The notes below the pieces were generated by a model. The model made no database searches. It saw only the letters and a program-made list of their open reading frames with translations, and had not been told where the DNA came from. From assembly GCA_014526335.1 (NCBI GenBank), contig JACTAT010000056.1, positions 1,341,206 to 1,405,205 on the forward strand: DNA of 64,000 nt, given 5' to 3'. This document shows positions 42,401 to 54,461 of this stretch, in pieces; the stretch's first letter is position 1; every line of letters starts with the position of its first letter. The DNA comes from Chrysaora quinquecirrha (taxonomy: Eukaryota; Cnidaria; Scyphozoa; Semaeostomeae; Pelagiidae). A program made the translations under genes and the position numbers.

Positions 42401-45400
42401 GCCTGTCGTGACCTTTTTAGAACGGATCCACTCGAATCCGTTCCTATGTAAACGGGGTCTTGAAGTTTGGATTAATTGTAGCTTTTTACTTTCTATAATA
42501 CCGTTTGTTTCCTTTTAGATGTCATCCCACAAGTCGACGGCAAGTTCACTGATCGCTCGGTCATCTGCAGCAATCGCTCTCTCGTTGTTAGCTGTCACTT
42601 TGATTCCTATTGATCTGGATCGAATACAGCAAATAACACATGCACTCATGTCCAGAACAGCTGGTCAAGAACAGTAAGTAAATTAAAGACAACGATGTTT
42701 TCTAAAGGATATTTGCCTAATTTCTCTTTATTTAGGAGATTTCTAGCATGAGTTTTAATATCTTGGACAAAATATATTGCAACAGCCTAAATAGTTTATC
42801 CGGTTATCTATCGATCCGCCTTCACCCACGTCGGTCCCGTGACAATGTTGTTGAACAAGAGTTTTCTTGCCCTATCAACCATCAACATTCTTTTTGGGGT
42901 AAAATGGGGAAGACTTTGAAGTTAATGAAGTAGAAAATGTACAGAAGACCCTCATGAAAAGCACTCACGAGTGTCTGGGGTCATCCTATAAAAAATATCA
43001 TTATGCTGATAAAAACACTAGAATTTATTATTTCTTGCAAAAGGGCCGTTTTCAACATTTTGTGCAATATTTATAGGTGCTGATTCCCGCTGTAGAATGA
43101 AATTTTAACTTATTTTAATGAAATTTTAAGAATGACATTTAATACTTATAGATCATGACGATGATGATTTAATCGTCATGATTTCTTGATTGTAATGATC
43201 ATGATGACAGTGATCCTGATTCCGGGCATCATCTTCATCATTACAGTCGTTACCAGTAATCATCTTAGTCATCACCGTAATTATCAGTAATCATCGTTAC
43301 ATCATCATGATCGTTACGATAATACACCATCGTATTCATGATCACCAAAATGATCATCATCATGACAATAATCGTGATCATCATCGCCATTATCATCATC
43401 ATCATCGTCGCCAGAAGGTATCATAAAAAAATAGCACCATCATTGTCATCTTTTCCAATGTCTTTGCCCGTCAGCATCAAGACCTTTATCACAATCCTCC
43501 TCTTCATCAGGACATTAATCAGCTTCATTACCATCATCGTCCTCCTCATTATCACTATCCTATCATCATAATTAACCTCTTCTTTCAGGGCAGGCACATC
43601 TTCTGTAATGCAGTTTAGCTGTGCAGTTGGTCTTGGTTTACTCGTAAATCGTCTTCAGCAAGAACAGTTCAGTCATATAACTGGGAGTGATGGTCTAAAT
43701 TTGATTAGGAAAGCTCATGAGATTCTGGAGACGACTTATTGTAATGAACAACTACAAAATACGTGAGTACCGGCAATGTTATTGAATAAGTTCAGCCATA
43801 AGGTTTCAACCTTGTCCATATTTTGCTGAAGAAAAATTTTTGGAACGAACGACAGTGTAGAAATGCAGGCCTGTCAGCTCAGTCGGTAGAGCATGATGTT
43901 AATAACGCTAATCGGGTGGGTCGAAGGGCACACTGGCGAATTTAATCATTCTTCTGGGCTGCAAAACAACGTTCATAGTTCGCAGAAGGATCATTTGCAA
44001 CACTGAGTCCTTGCCAAAACAAGTGAAACTCTTTACGAAATTCTCTTAATTTTCACTTTCTTAAATCATACTTCTCCTCTCTCTCTTACTTTACATTTTA
44101 GGGGGGGATGGGGTGTGGCTGGAGGCACCAAAGAGCCTGACAGCTGTAAAACTGGCGTTTGAACTATTTTGGTAAAGATCATGGAAGCGCAGAGAATCAC
44201 ACAAACTACTCAAAGGAGTTTTAAATCGGTTCCTATTGTTATTGTTGTTATTACTTTATTTTGCCCAGACCGTTATTGCTAGATTTTTAGGCTAGTTTAG
44301 GCCTCTTGAGCATGTCGCATCCATGCATGGGACCCCTAGTTTTACTTCCCTCCCGAAAGATGGACGCCCCTGTAATTTTTCTTCCATCATCTTCCATCAG
44401 TCATAATGATATTTGGAACTTTTTCCAGGAATGGTCCAGCAATTGCTCTTGGCTTGTCTCTGGCGGCTTGCTTCATGAGTGACTCGAAAGACTTGAAAAA
44501 CAATGCTGGCGTTTCATATAAAAGATTATCAGAGAAAATTGGAGAAATGGAAAGGAATAAAAATTCGTCTGAAATATCTGAGGTATTGAGAAGTTTCTGC
44601 ATATCAATCAATGGTGATTTCTAAAAAAATATTAACAAGGGGGCTCAAAGGGTGACGTCATAAGAGAGGGTGTGGTCCCTTGTGACCACACCTATATTTT
44701 TATTGTTGAAATATGATAGCTAGTGCTAAAACAACCAGATTGTGTGAAAAGTAATTAGAAATGTCTGAATAACCTTGAAAATAGGGAGATAACAGTAAGG
44801 AAACAACATAAAACTGGAGTTATTACAAGCAATTTAGCCTTCAGGAATCGACATACAGTCCCTCTTGATCTCCTTCCCAGTTCCTCATCCCCCTGCTCAG
44901 CGGCTACGGCTCTGGAACCCAGGGTAGTATCGACACAACTCGAAAAGATGTTAGGGAAAAGAGAAAGTACAACAAATATACACTTCAGGTCAATATATTT
45001 GAAATAAAGCATGTTTTAGGAGATTTTATAAGCACAATCAATGCAAAATTTTGGAAGACTGCACCCCCCCAAAATTAGTCATAATTTAAACAAGGGAGAG
45101 TCAGCCCCCTGATCCCCTAAAAATAACCACTGATAGCAATATGTACCTGTACCCCTGCACTCCTACGCTCAGACTCAACTTGATCAAATTGGTACTGATT
45201 AACTGAACTAATTTGACTTGAGCCTGTGCGAGATCAGTTTTCCATCAGATCACTGTGTCATCTTTCGTTTATATTGGTTTGAAATGTCTCATCCATATCA
45301 GAATAGGATTCGGGTCATATTTAGGTGGAACAAAGTTTTCTGATGGAAACACTGAATAAAATTAGGGGTAATATTATCCTTTACACAGAGTTTGTTTCAG

Positions 45401-45741
45401 TACGAATATGTCGCTAAGTAGCTTCGTTTTATCACCCCGTTTGAACTTCTTCCATGAATTTCGTAGCTATATATTCGAAATCAGGATATTGAATTTTTAA
45501 ATTTCAATTATACAAAATGCTAATGTGCTAAAACTTTTATTTTCCAATTACTTGCCCTATGAAGCGTTTTTCTCTTCAGCCATGGCTAATCATATATACT
45601 AATTTCATTTATGCTTTTTAGAACCTGTGTTTGTCTATGGCAATCTCAACTGTGAGTGGATTTGCTCTTGGTTGCCTTAAAGCTAATGATATTATCCAAG
45701 CTGTTGATGTTATTGGATCAATAAACAAAAGTCGGCCACAG
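35560..45741 (+). CDS. Focadhesin-like gene, contig B copy, internal exons
   Basis: Seven exons with GT-AG borders and compatible phases: 35560-35651, 39622-39663, 40319-40541, 42519-42673, 43589-43762, 44429-44582 and 45622-45741. Together they read without a stop, beginning GRKAELSLLFDQGRLESEQ; a split Trp codon joins the first two exons. The exon absent from A reads AGTSSVMQFSCAVGLGLLVN. The helical, Ala/Leu/Gly-rich pattern and segment order resemble the middle of animal focadhesin (HEAT/ARM-type, focal adhesions, SKI complex). The upstream exons, present in A at 282-403 and 1098-1190, would lie in the gap. It ends at an open donor (45742) with no further exon found. Introns are swollen by an LTR element, microsatellites and a minisatellite. 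Confidence 0.75.
36325..36405 (+). repeat. tRNA-like sequence (SINE head or tRNA relic)
   Basis: GTAGCGCAGTGGAATAATGC followed by GGTTGTGAGCTCGATCC resembles tRNA A- and B-box regions but is degenerate. Only in contig B. Confidence 0.4.
36636..36703. mobile_element. 68-bp foldback element with 9-bp target duplication
   Basis: Two perfect 29-bp arms (TACCCTGGGTACCAGAGCCT onward) around a 10-base loop, flanked by GTGGCGCAG at 36627-36635 and 36704-36712. A 9-bp duplication suggests Mutator-type transposition. Single-arm relatives occur near 30584 and 44909. Confidence 0.75.
36765..37498 (+). repeat. Left LTR of TRIM-like element
   Basis: 734 bp with TG...CA ends; a candidate ATAAAACC signal lies near its end. 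The orientation is inferred from the primer-binding site that follows. Confidence 0.9.
38117..38856 (+). repeat. Right LTR of TRIM-like element
   Basis: 740 bp, nearly identical to the left LTR, followed by the ACGG duplication. Confidence 0.9.
39150..39590. repeat. ATC/GAT microsatellite before exon 39622
   Basis: A long imperfect (ATC)n tract ending about 30 bp from the splice acceptor of the 42-nt focadhesin-like exon. Met/Ile/Asp-rich frames here are artefacts. Confidence 0.9.
39905..40290. repeat. AGATC pentanucleotide repeat in intron
   Basis: The contig B counterpart of 2185-2490 but with AGATC as the main unit. Confidence 0.9.
41310..41790. repeat. Minisatellite of about 51 bp
   Basis: About nine imperfect units containing GACCATGGGTAATTTCAGGA and GTAAGGAAGAGGACTAAGGA, in a focadhesin-like intron. 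It gives a long repetitive minus-strand frame that is not a gene. The adjacent 41790-42010 is the inverted relative of the 7490-7860 repeat. Confidence 0.92.
43140..43575. repeat. ATC/ATG microsatellite in intron
   Basis: A degenerate trinucleotide tract ending just before the splice acceptor of exon 43589-43762. Confidence 0.88.
43867..43945 (+). repeat. tRNA-like sequence, probable SINE or relic
   Basis: GTCAGCTCAGTCGGTAGAGC is an almost canonical tRNA D-arm/A-box, followed by GGGTGGGTCGAAGG as a degenerate B-box. The acceptor stem does not pair well, so I do not call a functional tRNA. Confidence 0.45.
44600..45130. other. Contig B-specific intronic insertion
   Basis: About 500 bp between focadhesin-like exons 44429-44582 and 45622-45741 with no counterpart in A (the site is near 5300). 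It includes GGCTCTGGAACCCAGGGTAG, a relative of the 36636-36703 foldback arm. No gene. Confidence 0.5.
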
Positions 45742-46705
45742 GTTAGTTCTTATGTTATCTATTAGGTCGTCGAAATTAAGCCAAGGTTTCTGCTAGTTAT
45801 GGACAGATTGTAGGTTAAAGTCTCTTCGGGGCAACTCTGCACACTCGGTATCAAAAGCTCCCTGAGACCATGTTTACACTATGCCGGTACGGGACGAAAA
45901 CAGTACGGAACTATGCAATTTTGGCCTCGCGTCTACACTATCCCCCTAGTTTTGGAAGTCCTGCCTCCTCAGGCTTAATGTGGTGATGGATGACAGCGAT
46001 GGTCTGCCTATTATGGTCTGCCTGCGTGTATAGATTGATGTGAGCAGTGCGAGCGAGTGGTACCAGGTTGGTGCAATTTAGCCTTATATATTAAACTATT
46101 GTAAAACATCAACGGTAAATAGAGGAACAAAAAGCTCTTTAAACCTTGGAGAGCCTTGGACAGAGCATTGAAGTGCAATGCCAAACGTTGCAGGTTCGAG
46201 ACGTTTCCTTTACATAGGCCTTTGCATTTTGAAATGCTGCGACGGTCTGCCCGGATGGATAGGGGGAGTGTGAGCGATTAGTACCTCTAGGAACATGAGA
46301 GATTTTTGCGACAAAATGCTGCGATAGTCTACCTTGATGCACGGATGGATAGAGGGAGTGTTAGCGATTTGTACCACAAGTACATTGGGAGCGGGAGAGC
46401 CATGTTCAGGTAGCTTCGTTTATGGGGCATCTGAGTTGAAAGCCAAACATTGCAGTGTTGAGACCTGTCTTGGTCGTTCCAATTTCAAAACGCGTATTCT
46501 CCAAACATAACTTCTAATATTCCCAATCCTGCTTATCTAAAGAATACGGACTAAATGATAATGAAAATAAGAAAGAGAGAGATGTACAAGATAAAGTATC
46601 CCGTGCTTAAAACCTCATCACTTGCGAACAATCTTTTATTTTAGTTGCAGTATATCTGTTACATTAAAGTTAGTTTTTTGGCGACTAAAATGTCCGTTCT
46701 TCCTC

Positions 46706-49124
46706 TTACTTTCCCCAAGACCATCGTCTTCTGCTGTAGTTAGTTCTCGGTTGGTAATAAAGCCTTCGGATGTAGGAATCTGATCGTGGCCGTTGTTTAA
46801 CTAGTCCTTTCGCGTCCTCTGGTAGGTCTGAAAGTAGAAGGTAAAGGTAAAGGTCATGGCTTTGATATAGCGCCTTTATCTATCACTGGACATATTCAAC
46901 AGTGCTTCACAACTATTTCCCCCTTAGCTCGGACATTTCTTTCCATTTTTTTTTCTTTACACCCTTGTGATGTATATATGCACTGGCGTGAAGCCATACA
47001 GTCAGTACTACGAGATTTTTTAGGCCTTAATCACTAAGGTACCAATTTTACACTTTGGTGCAGTTTTTAAAGTTTTTAAACCGTGTAAATCTGTGCTCCC
47101 TGGTCTGAATTTGAACCAGAGACCTTGAGCCCAAATGGCGCGAGTGCGAACCCCTACGCTACGCTGCTTAGCTAATACAGAGGGAGGAAGCAGACAAAAC
47201 TTGAATCAAGGGGCTGAATTCTTGCTTGCGAAAGCTTCAAAAAGCAAAACGTCACAAACAAACTTTGGAATATTTTTTTGGAATTGGAATAAAGGAACTT
47301 AGAAGTATTAGAGGAAAACTAGCCCATGCCCGTTTCTTACAACCGCCTCGCAAGGACCTCCGCTACAAGGACCTCTGCCTCAAGGACCTCCGCCTCTCCA
47401 CTTAGTTCCTAGTTTCTAATCTTTAGTATTTGTCCTTGGTCCTAGTCCAGAGTCCCCTTTCCTAGTGCGAATCCCAGTTCTGTTCTTCTGTTTTAGTCCA
47501 AGGTCCTTAGTCCACAATGATCTTCCTAAGTTTCAAATTAGTCAGTGTACAGCATTTGTCTTTGTCTATGGTCTGTTCCTGAAATAGTCCTGAAATAATT
47601 GATGGTCTTCCGTCCCATTCCTTGGTCCTGTTCCTCAGTCTTGTTATTGTTCATGATAGGCTTTAAAGGCGACTGAAACAACGGTGGTCATTGGTCAAAT
47701 GATCAACATTGTTGGTGAAACAACATGGGGTAAAAACATTTTAGATTTGCTTTCCAATTATCTGCCTGGACAAGTTGCAAAACATTCCTTGATAAGCTAA
47801 ATATAACCGGGCATATTGGCGTAGCCAAGGGGGACGGGGGGTGGTCGCCCCCTAATCATCACCAAGACAGGTTTTTTTAGATATAGGCTAAATATGATGT
47901 AAAAATTTCGTAGGGTACGACTTGGTTATTTTTCTTAAAACCACGCCCTAATAATCCTTGACCACGCCCTTTTGTCACTCCAATGCTATATGTCTGGCTA
48001 CTCCACTGACTGGGCAATGTTTTAAAAGATCTGATAACAGCTTCTCTTTATTACAACAATGACTATGATTACAAGCAAAAAAATGTTTAAAACGCAATGT
48101 TTTGTGACGTTGCAAAACATTCAAACCTTTCGTTAATTGCTCAAAATGAGATCAACCAGTTATTTACCTTCGCTGTCGCCGTTATCATCAGCATCGAAAT
48201 TGGGGAATGTTTCTTCATCAAAATCATAATCTTCCAAGGGCAAATCGAAATCTTCCGAGCGCTCTTCATCAGGTTCCTGAACTGCTTCCACTTGATTAGC
48301 TTTCAAAGGCTCTAAGAAATAAAGAACTAGCGTAACAGCTTTGTGAAAGCCACTTTTCTATATCAAGCCGAAGAGCCCCCTGTTTATTGATCCCACTGCC
48401 CCTCAACTAAAACCTGTGACAAATATCTCTTTTTAAGTTGCCAAGACGAATATTTTAGTGCAAAATTGATATTTGCTGCACTAATACTGTTAATGACGGA
48501 ATTAGCGCCCCCTACCGAATAACCGCCCCGCCGAATAAGCGCCCCGGCATAAGAGTATTTCTTTCAATAAGTGCCCCTGCCCGAATAACTGCCCCTCTAG
48601 AACAAAAAGTGGGCGGTTATTTCGTCATACAGTTATCGGAAGGGGCGCTTATTTGAAACTAGCGAGAAATAATAAGCATAGACGTGAAGAAAAACATAAA
48701 TAAACATAAAACACATTAATAGGCGCCCTGCTTGAATAACCGCCCCCTCCAAAGGCTGAAATTTTAATTAATCGCCTCGGGCCTTAATTCCGTCATTTAG
48801 AGTACACGTTTATTTAATAAGGAACCTTTTGTCTGGGTTGAGGCTGCAGTGAAAATTATTCTTAGTTGTTCTTAGTTTTTCACCCGAGCCTCAATAGTTC
48901 AGTTCCTTAAAGTTCCCTAATTTTTTGGGAATTTTCAGTCTCAAGTTTCTTATAAAGGTGTAGTCTGTTTGTTAACAGTTTGGTGACCTAGCCCCTTTCT
49001 CGACAGTGCTGAAGTTGAATCTTCAAGAACTTATTGAGAAAAAATTCAGGGTATCAAAAACCTTACCAATCACGAGGACAGCAGCAAACAGCACAATGAT
49101 GATGTGTAGAGTAGCTGTCTTCAT
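46706..49124 (-). CDS. Secreted cationic-peptide precursor 1, contig B copy
   Basis: Exons 49067-49124 (signal peptide, MKTATLHIIIVLFAAVLV), 48168-48311 (acidic) and 46706-46827 (tail ending SRRRWSWGK). Intact, phase-1 introns, 107 residues. In exon 3 I count six base differences from contig A over 122 bp, only one changing an amino acid, which hints at constraint on the tail. Same gene plan as the other members: secretion signal, acidic pro-segment, cationic aromatic C-terminus. Confidence 0.85.
48493..48796. mobile_element. PIF/Harbinger-type MITE with TTA duplication (contig B)
   Basis: Orthologue of 8667-8981, flanked by TTA on both sides, slightly shorter inside. Being in both copies, it predates their separation. 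Confidence 0.75.
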
Positions 49125-49507
49125 CTTTTTTGGCTTTAGTTATTCAGCCACTTTGTTTGGCCTTTCTGTGGTTTTCGATTGGACTTCAGTCGTAGCTAAG
49201 AGCTGGATGAAGTGCGGGATGAAGGAGTACAGTGTGTTGAAAACTACCTGGTCTAGTCTGGGATGCTTTGATGATTAATGTCTGATGTTCGTGTGTGTTT
49301 TACAAAGACTTGATGCATGATTGGATGCAATTGTCGGTATTTTCTTGGATATTGCTTGAAGATTGCTAATTATTTCCAAAGAAAGAGGTATTCACAAAGA
49401 GCACATTTTCCTGACGCCCATTACTCATTAGGAGGACCGGGGGATCCGGGGGAACAGAAAATCGATGGATGTGAGGAATTTTTTATCACTGCACCCGATT
49501 ATTCGGA

Positions 49508-50229
49508 GCCTTTAGACCACAAAGAACGTTGGATACCCTTTTTCGTCTTACATTTTTTATAAGAACCAGGAAATTTTGATCGAGGCTGGCTGTTCTTGCC
49601 GTTTTTGAGCCTGAAATGTTCTTTATCTGTTCTTAATTCCTTGGTTACTAAGAAAGCTATATTTTTCAATGAATGTCTGGGGTGGTACTAGGTTTGTGCG
49701 AAAATGCAGCATTCTTGTCTATTTCTTTGTTTGCTTGCTTTTTACGTTCAGCGTGACTGTCTTACTTACATGTTTAGCTGATATTCTTAGGGCTTTTGAA
49801 AAGGCCAGCCTCAGCTTGTTCTTAATTTGCTCTTAAAATCTGGGCAAATTCCAGACTCATGTTCTTATAAAATTGTTCTTATAAAAAAAGAGTGTATCTG
49901 CCTGCTGTACATATAAGTAGGCACAGTTCACTGCTTCTTTATTAGACTCTATTCTTTCGTCATGAAAGTCACTGGTCTATTTAGTCCCCATTCAGTCCTT
50001 TTCTGGAACTTTTGACGAAGGATTTGGAACCTCCTGTCTCATAGAATAAAGATAACTTGGAACTGAAGTGTTCTTTTTGGGGACTCTAAAGGTAGTTCCA
50101 TCAACCAAAGAAAGAAAAGCTAGAAAATGTGCTACCCGGGAAAGCTAGAAAATGTGTCACCATCACCATTATATTCATTACCATCACCAATATGATGATG
50201 GTGATCATCATGATTACCAACACCACCAC

Positions 50230-50262
<33 letters not shown>

Positions 50263-50329
50263 TATCATTATCATCATCATCATCATCATCGTCAATGTTA
50301 CTGCTGTTGTGGTGAGGTCTAGGGAAAAG
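49508..50329. other. 822 bp present only in contig B, at the BEL insertion site
   Basis: Contig A has the BEL element exactly in place of this segment. It contains no clear gene. A degenerate inverted-repeat pair (CTTACATTTTTTATAAGAAC and TTCTTATAAAAAAAGAGTG, about 49547-49896) may be a decayed MITE, followed by a CAT microsatellite. Confidence 0.7.
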
Positions 50330-50445
50330 AATAACATAACCACCACCACAACCAGAGTCATGATCATCATGATTATCATGGTCATCATCATCATAACCAC
50401 CAGCATTATCGTCATAATCGTTATCGTCGTCGTTGTGCATAGCGA
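50150..50445. repeat. ATC microsatellite, B
   Basis: A trinucleotide tract that partly persists in A after the BEL element (16195-16300). Confidence 0.88.
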
Positions 50446-50912
50446 CAAACGTCTTTCATCGTTTGACTGAAATGGCTGTATTTAACCAGAGTCGTTCTTC
50501 GAACAAGCCCATAGGGCCCCTTTGTTTACAACTAGATGAGGTCCATACTGCAATTTCACCTGATATTGACTTTTATGTCTTAGCTGAGCAATGTGAAGAT
50601 GTCCAGCTAAGTTCATGGATGAGAAAAATCCAAACAACGTTGTTGCACGGGGGCTCGTTATTGGGATTTAACTGAACCTGTATATGCCTTTCACGTTTAT
50701 CATAGAGGGGCGTCGGCAGCCTGCTGTATGATCTCATACAATGTAGCAGAGGATTTTGCATTTAAAACTTAAAAGAATAAACAATTTCTCCTTGTGGTGT
50801 AACATTTCAAAAAATTGCAAATCTTAGTTGGCATAAAAAGCATTATTTTCTGGCTATATTTTGCTGTTTCATTACATCCAGTTTTTTCAAGACTAAAATG
50901 TCTGTTTCTTCT

Positions 50913-51678
50913 TTATTTTCCCCAAGACCAGCGTCTTCTGCCAGGCCGACTTCTGCCACCATAATACAGCCGTCTTCGTCTTCGCATAGAGAACCGGCGC
51001 CGATTGCGACGTGGGTCTTCTAGAAATTTCTCTGGTCCTAAAAAGGTATAGAAATCAATAGCTGGGTGTTTAAGCTCCTAAGACAGGTTTTTGCAAGACG
51101 AAATCCTTTAGAATGAAAAGGAAATGCAGTTCTGGGGAAAAAAATCTTTGGCCTGTCCCGTGAAGAAATTCGCCTTGAGATCAAGCCAATGCTTCTTAGA
51201 AACGACAAATTCTCACAAATAAGCCCAAATAAGCTTAGGCCGCTTTCTGTAAACATACGTAAAAATGAATCAGACAGTTCAGAAATGCTATAAGCTGGAA
51301 TTTAGATTAGGCTGAGCCTGCACGCAGTCGACTGCTGGCTACGATGGCCGTCCTGTTCCAAATTGATCCGAGTGCTGCGCCCTGCTTCGCTTGGTAGAGA
51401 ATGCTTAAATGCAAAATAGCTACTCTGTTTGGTTCAAGACAAGTTTGCTCTGTCAAAGATGCTAACATCAACAAGCGAGCCGGACAGCGCTTTAACCTTG
51501 GTTGGCAAACTGGTTCGACCCGTTCAAGTCCAATAATTGATACAGTCTATGGCCGGCAAACGTTCTTTAAATCAAGCTCAAGCAAAAACTTAATCAACTG
51601 CAACAATCTTTTACAACAACAACAACAACGACCCTTTGTTGTGATATTTCAGTAACAATGATGTTGATGATTATCATA

Positions 51679-51722
<44 letters not shown>

Positions 51723-52837
51723 TATCATCAACATGCTCATAATTATCATAATCATCATCATAATCATCATCATTATCATCATCATCATGATCGTCATGAT
51801 CATGATCATGATCATCATGATCATGATCAACATCATCATCATCACACTCTTCGTCATCATCATCATCGTCATCTTCGAGGTCATCTTCATTCCAGCTCCA
51901 TCCAGTTCTAGTTTTGCATCCTCTGCAGCGCGGAAGCATCTAGCACAGAAGCATCACAGAATTCTTCGTTCATAGCGACAGGGTCCCTGTGTTTTTCTCG
52001 TTTGGTTAAGGCCAAGCCTGACCCGGGGCATTTGGTCTGAGCATGCGTTTTCCGAAACTATTCCTCTCTGGATCTGAGCGTGCGATCTCAGAAAAAAGTA
52101 AAAGCTCTTTCTACTTCTGTGATCGATCGATATCGATCGAATCGATTACGAACCAATCAAAATAACCCCGGGAATTTTCCATGGTAACTATTTATTAACC
52201 GCTCATTTACCTTCACTGTCTTGTTCTGCTCCACCACCATCAGCATTGAAAACGGGGGAGGCTCTTTCTTCGTCGTCTCCGTAGTCTTCCAGTGGCTCGT
52301 CAAAATCTTCAGAAGGATCGTCTAGTTCTTCAACTGCTTCTTCTTGATTGCCTTTCAAAGGTTCTTAATGAAAATGAGAAATAAATGCAACCAGACTGCC
52401 TGAACCGTAACAGCCTTGAGAGAAAGACAGAGGGAGATTGTTGCACACTTAAGTCACCCCATGTAAAGTCTTTGTCTGTTCAGTACGGTGGGGGATGCGC
52501 AGAAACAGCTAAAAATCAAGGCCCTAAATTTCATGATTTGACCGATTTTAGTTGAGAGTGTAATTTAAAACTTAAAAACTCAGATTGTGCAGGCTTTGGG
52601 AAACGTGAAACAACAATCACGAGACTTGATAGAAACTTACAAGAATACAATAACGAACACGCCATGGCCTATTTTGTCATCTATTTTCTATAGCTGCCTG
52701 CAGATGGCATTCCAGAAAACATAAGTAGCATGTACAACGCGAAGGTTTTTCATCATGGAGAGAAAATCTGTTTAAACATTACCGGCAATGCCAAGAACTG
52801 CAAACAGCACAGTTATAAGAATAAGAGCAAGCTTCAT
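50913..52837 (-). CDS. Secreted cationic-peptide precursor 2, contig B copy, intact
   Basis: Exons 52783-52837 (signal peptide MKLALILITVLFAVLGIA), 52211-52363 (acidic, begins EPLKDNQEEAVEE) and 50913-51037. Predicted 110 residues, phase-1 introns. The tail starts PEKFLEDP, then becomes extremely basic (16 Arg/Lys in its last 33 residues), contains a run of five Arg and LYYGGRSRPG, and ends RRRWSWGK before TAA. This is the most cationic member. Its last two residues before stop, Gly-Lys, are a possible amidation signal. A 240-bp GAT microsatellite (51655-51895) sits in intron 2. No foldback element in intron 1, unlike A. Confidence 0.87.
51655..51895. repeat. ATC/GAT microsatellite in intron 2 of peptide gene 2 (B)
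   Basis: Much longer than the A equivalent (about 17100-17140), so a variable-length tract. The Asp-rich minus-strand frame in it is not part of the gene. Confidence 0.9.
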
Positions 52838-53100
52838 CTTCTCCTTGTTCTGTGTTTTCTTTCTCCGTTCTCATGACTTTCGTTATTTACCAAACTTATC
52901 GTTTCCTTTTCGATTAAAACTTCACCGTCGGGGCGACACAGTCCAGCCGAGTGGATTGAGTAACCAGAACTTGCCAAAAATTTCACAATTCACAGCACAC
53001 AAAGATTCCCACCGAGGAGATCGTGCTTTTCACGCCGCAAATACAATGGGCTGTTGGTATGAAACGTCATCGCTCATTGACTGCAGTTCCTGGTTACTGT

Positions 53101-53709
53101 TAGACTTGCTCCAAGTCTATTTCTTAATATCCTTCTCCAAAGGTCCACCATTCCGTGTTAACAAAGGAGGGTGCCAGAGAAATAGACTTGTACCTTTCCA
53201 GCAGTCATGAATAATTAATGAGATTTCCGCTCCAGTGGCTTGCTGATAAGAAGATTGGGGGTACTGACTTTAGATTAGCAAACAAAAGGCGAAACTCTTT
53301 GTTTGAAATTGAGAATAATACACTAAATGCATCTTTTCAATGCTCACAATATAAATTGAGAGCATTAAGAACAAACACCCCTTTGAATTTCATTCGGAGC
53401 CGTTGGCATTGGCAGCCAAATGCATCTTTTGTCAAGAAATGCCTTCAAGGAGGCAACCCCCTTGGAGATTTATAATCTGGAAGGAGCTTTGTCATTTCTT
53501 CGCGCTGAATGGCTGATTCTTTCACTTCTGAGAGAAGCGCCAACGGACAGGATCTTGTCCGGTGACGTCAGAATACAAAAGATTTATCTCATTAATTATT
53601 CATGACTGCTGGAAAGGTACAAGTCTATTTCTCTGGCACCCTCCTTTGTTAACACGGAATGGTGGACCTTTGGAGAAGGATATTAAGAAATAGACTTGGA
53701 GCAAGTCTA
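53101..53709. mobile_element. Non-autonomous TIR element with 9-bp duplication (Mutator-like), B only
   Basis: 609 bp bounded by TAGACTTGCTCCAAGTCTAT and its complement, with inverted repeats of about 115 bp. The target duplication GGTTACTGT is at 53092-53100 and 53710-53718. Contig A shows the empty site with a single GGTTACTGT (near 19932). Long inverted repeats and a 9-bp duplication fit Mutator-type elements. The interior has short open frames but no recognised transposase. Confidence 0.88.
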
Positions 53710-54059
53710 GGTTACTGTCCAATCAAACTAAAGATTACTAATCGCTAATGGCTTTCGAAAAAAGAACACACAACTTCCCAAACGAAACCCGCATGACTAT
53801 CTTTAAAACGCGGAATTCGGAATCGATAATCTAGAATCCAGAATTAGTAATCCCCAACCAGGAATCGAAAACCGGAATCAGAAAGCCGGACTTTGGAATC
53901 CGAGATTTTAAAATATGGACCTCAAAGCTAGACAAAATCTTATTAACTAAGCTTTGGGAATTGATGTCATCTATTCAAAATTTCCCAATAGTTATATTGG
54001 TCATGGAAAAGAAAATTTCGATAGCAATGAAGGAAATGCCTCAATGGAGAAGCCTTGTA

Positions 54060-54461
54060 CACGCATTTTTTATAAGGAAGTTCGGTTCAGGCTAAGTACT
54101 GAAACAGTACGAATTCCCAAGGCTCAGTACGAATTCCCAATTCCTCAACTGATGGCCAAATTTGAGTACTCAATATTCCTTAGCAATTCCTTAACTTTTT
54201 ATATTGTGATTCTTCAAAATAACCAATTGTCAAGGAAATATAGGTCAGAAGACGAATAGAAATGAATACTGTTTGACAACCATTGGCAATAAGCATTGCT
54301 TGCTCTGTATTCAAAACTTCATCTTTTTTTAATTGAAATGTTAAATTAAAGAAAAGTCAGATTCCTTAGCAGTCTCCGATCCAGTACTACAAATTCCTTA
54401 AGTTTTTGCCTATCCGAGTACTACCTTCCGTATAAAGCACTTCCTTATAAAAAAATGCGTG
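54060..54461. mobile_element. MITE with CACGCATTTTTT ends (B, spacer of genes 2 and 3)
   Basis: Orthologue of 20280-20685, flanked by TA. Confidence 0.75.

Noticed and set aside
43867..43945. Functional tRNA gene
   Set aside because: The D-arm is good but the T-arm and acceptor stem do not pair, so it is listed only as tRNA-like.
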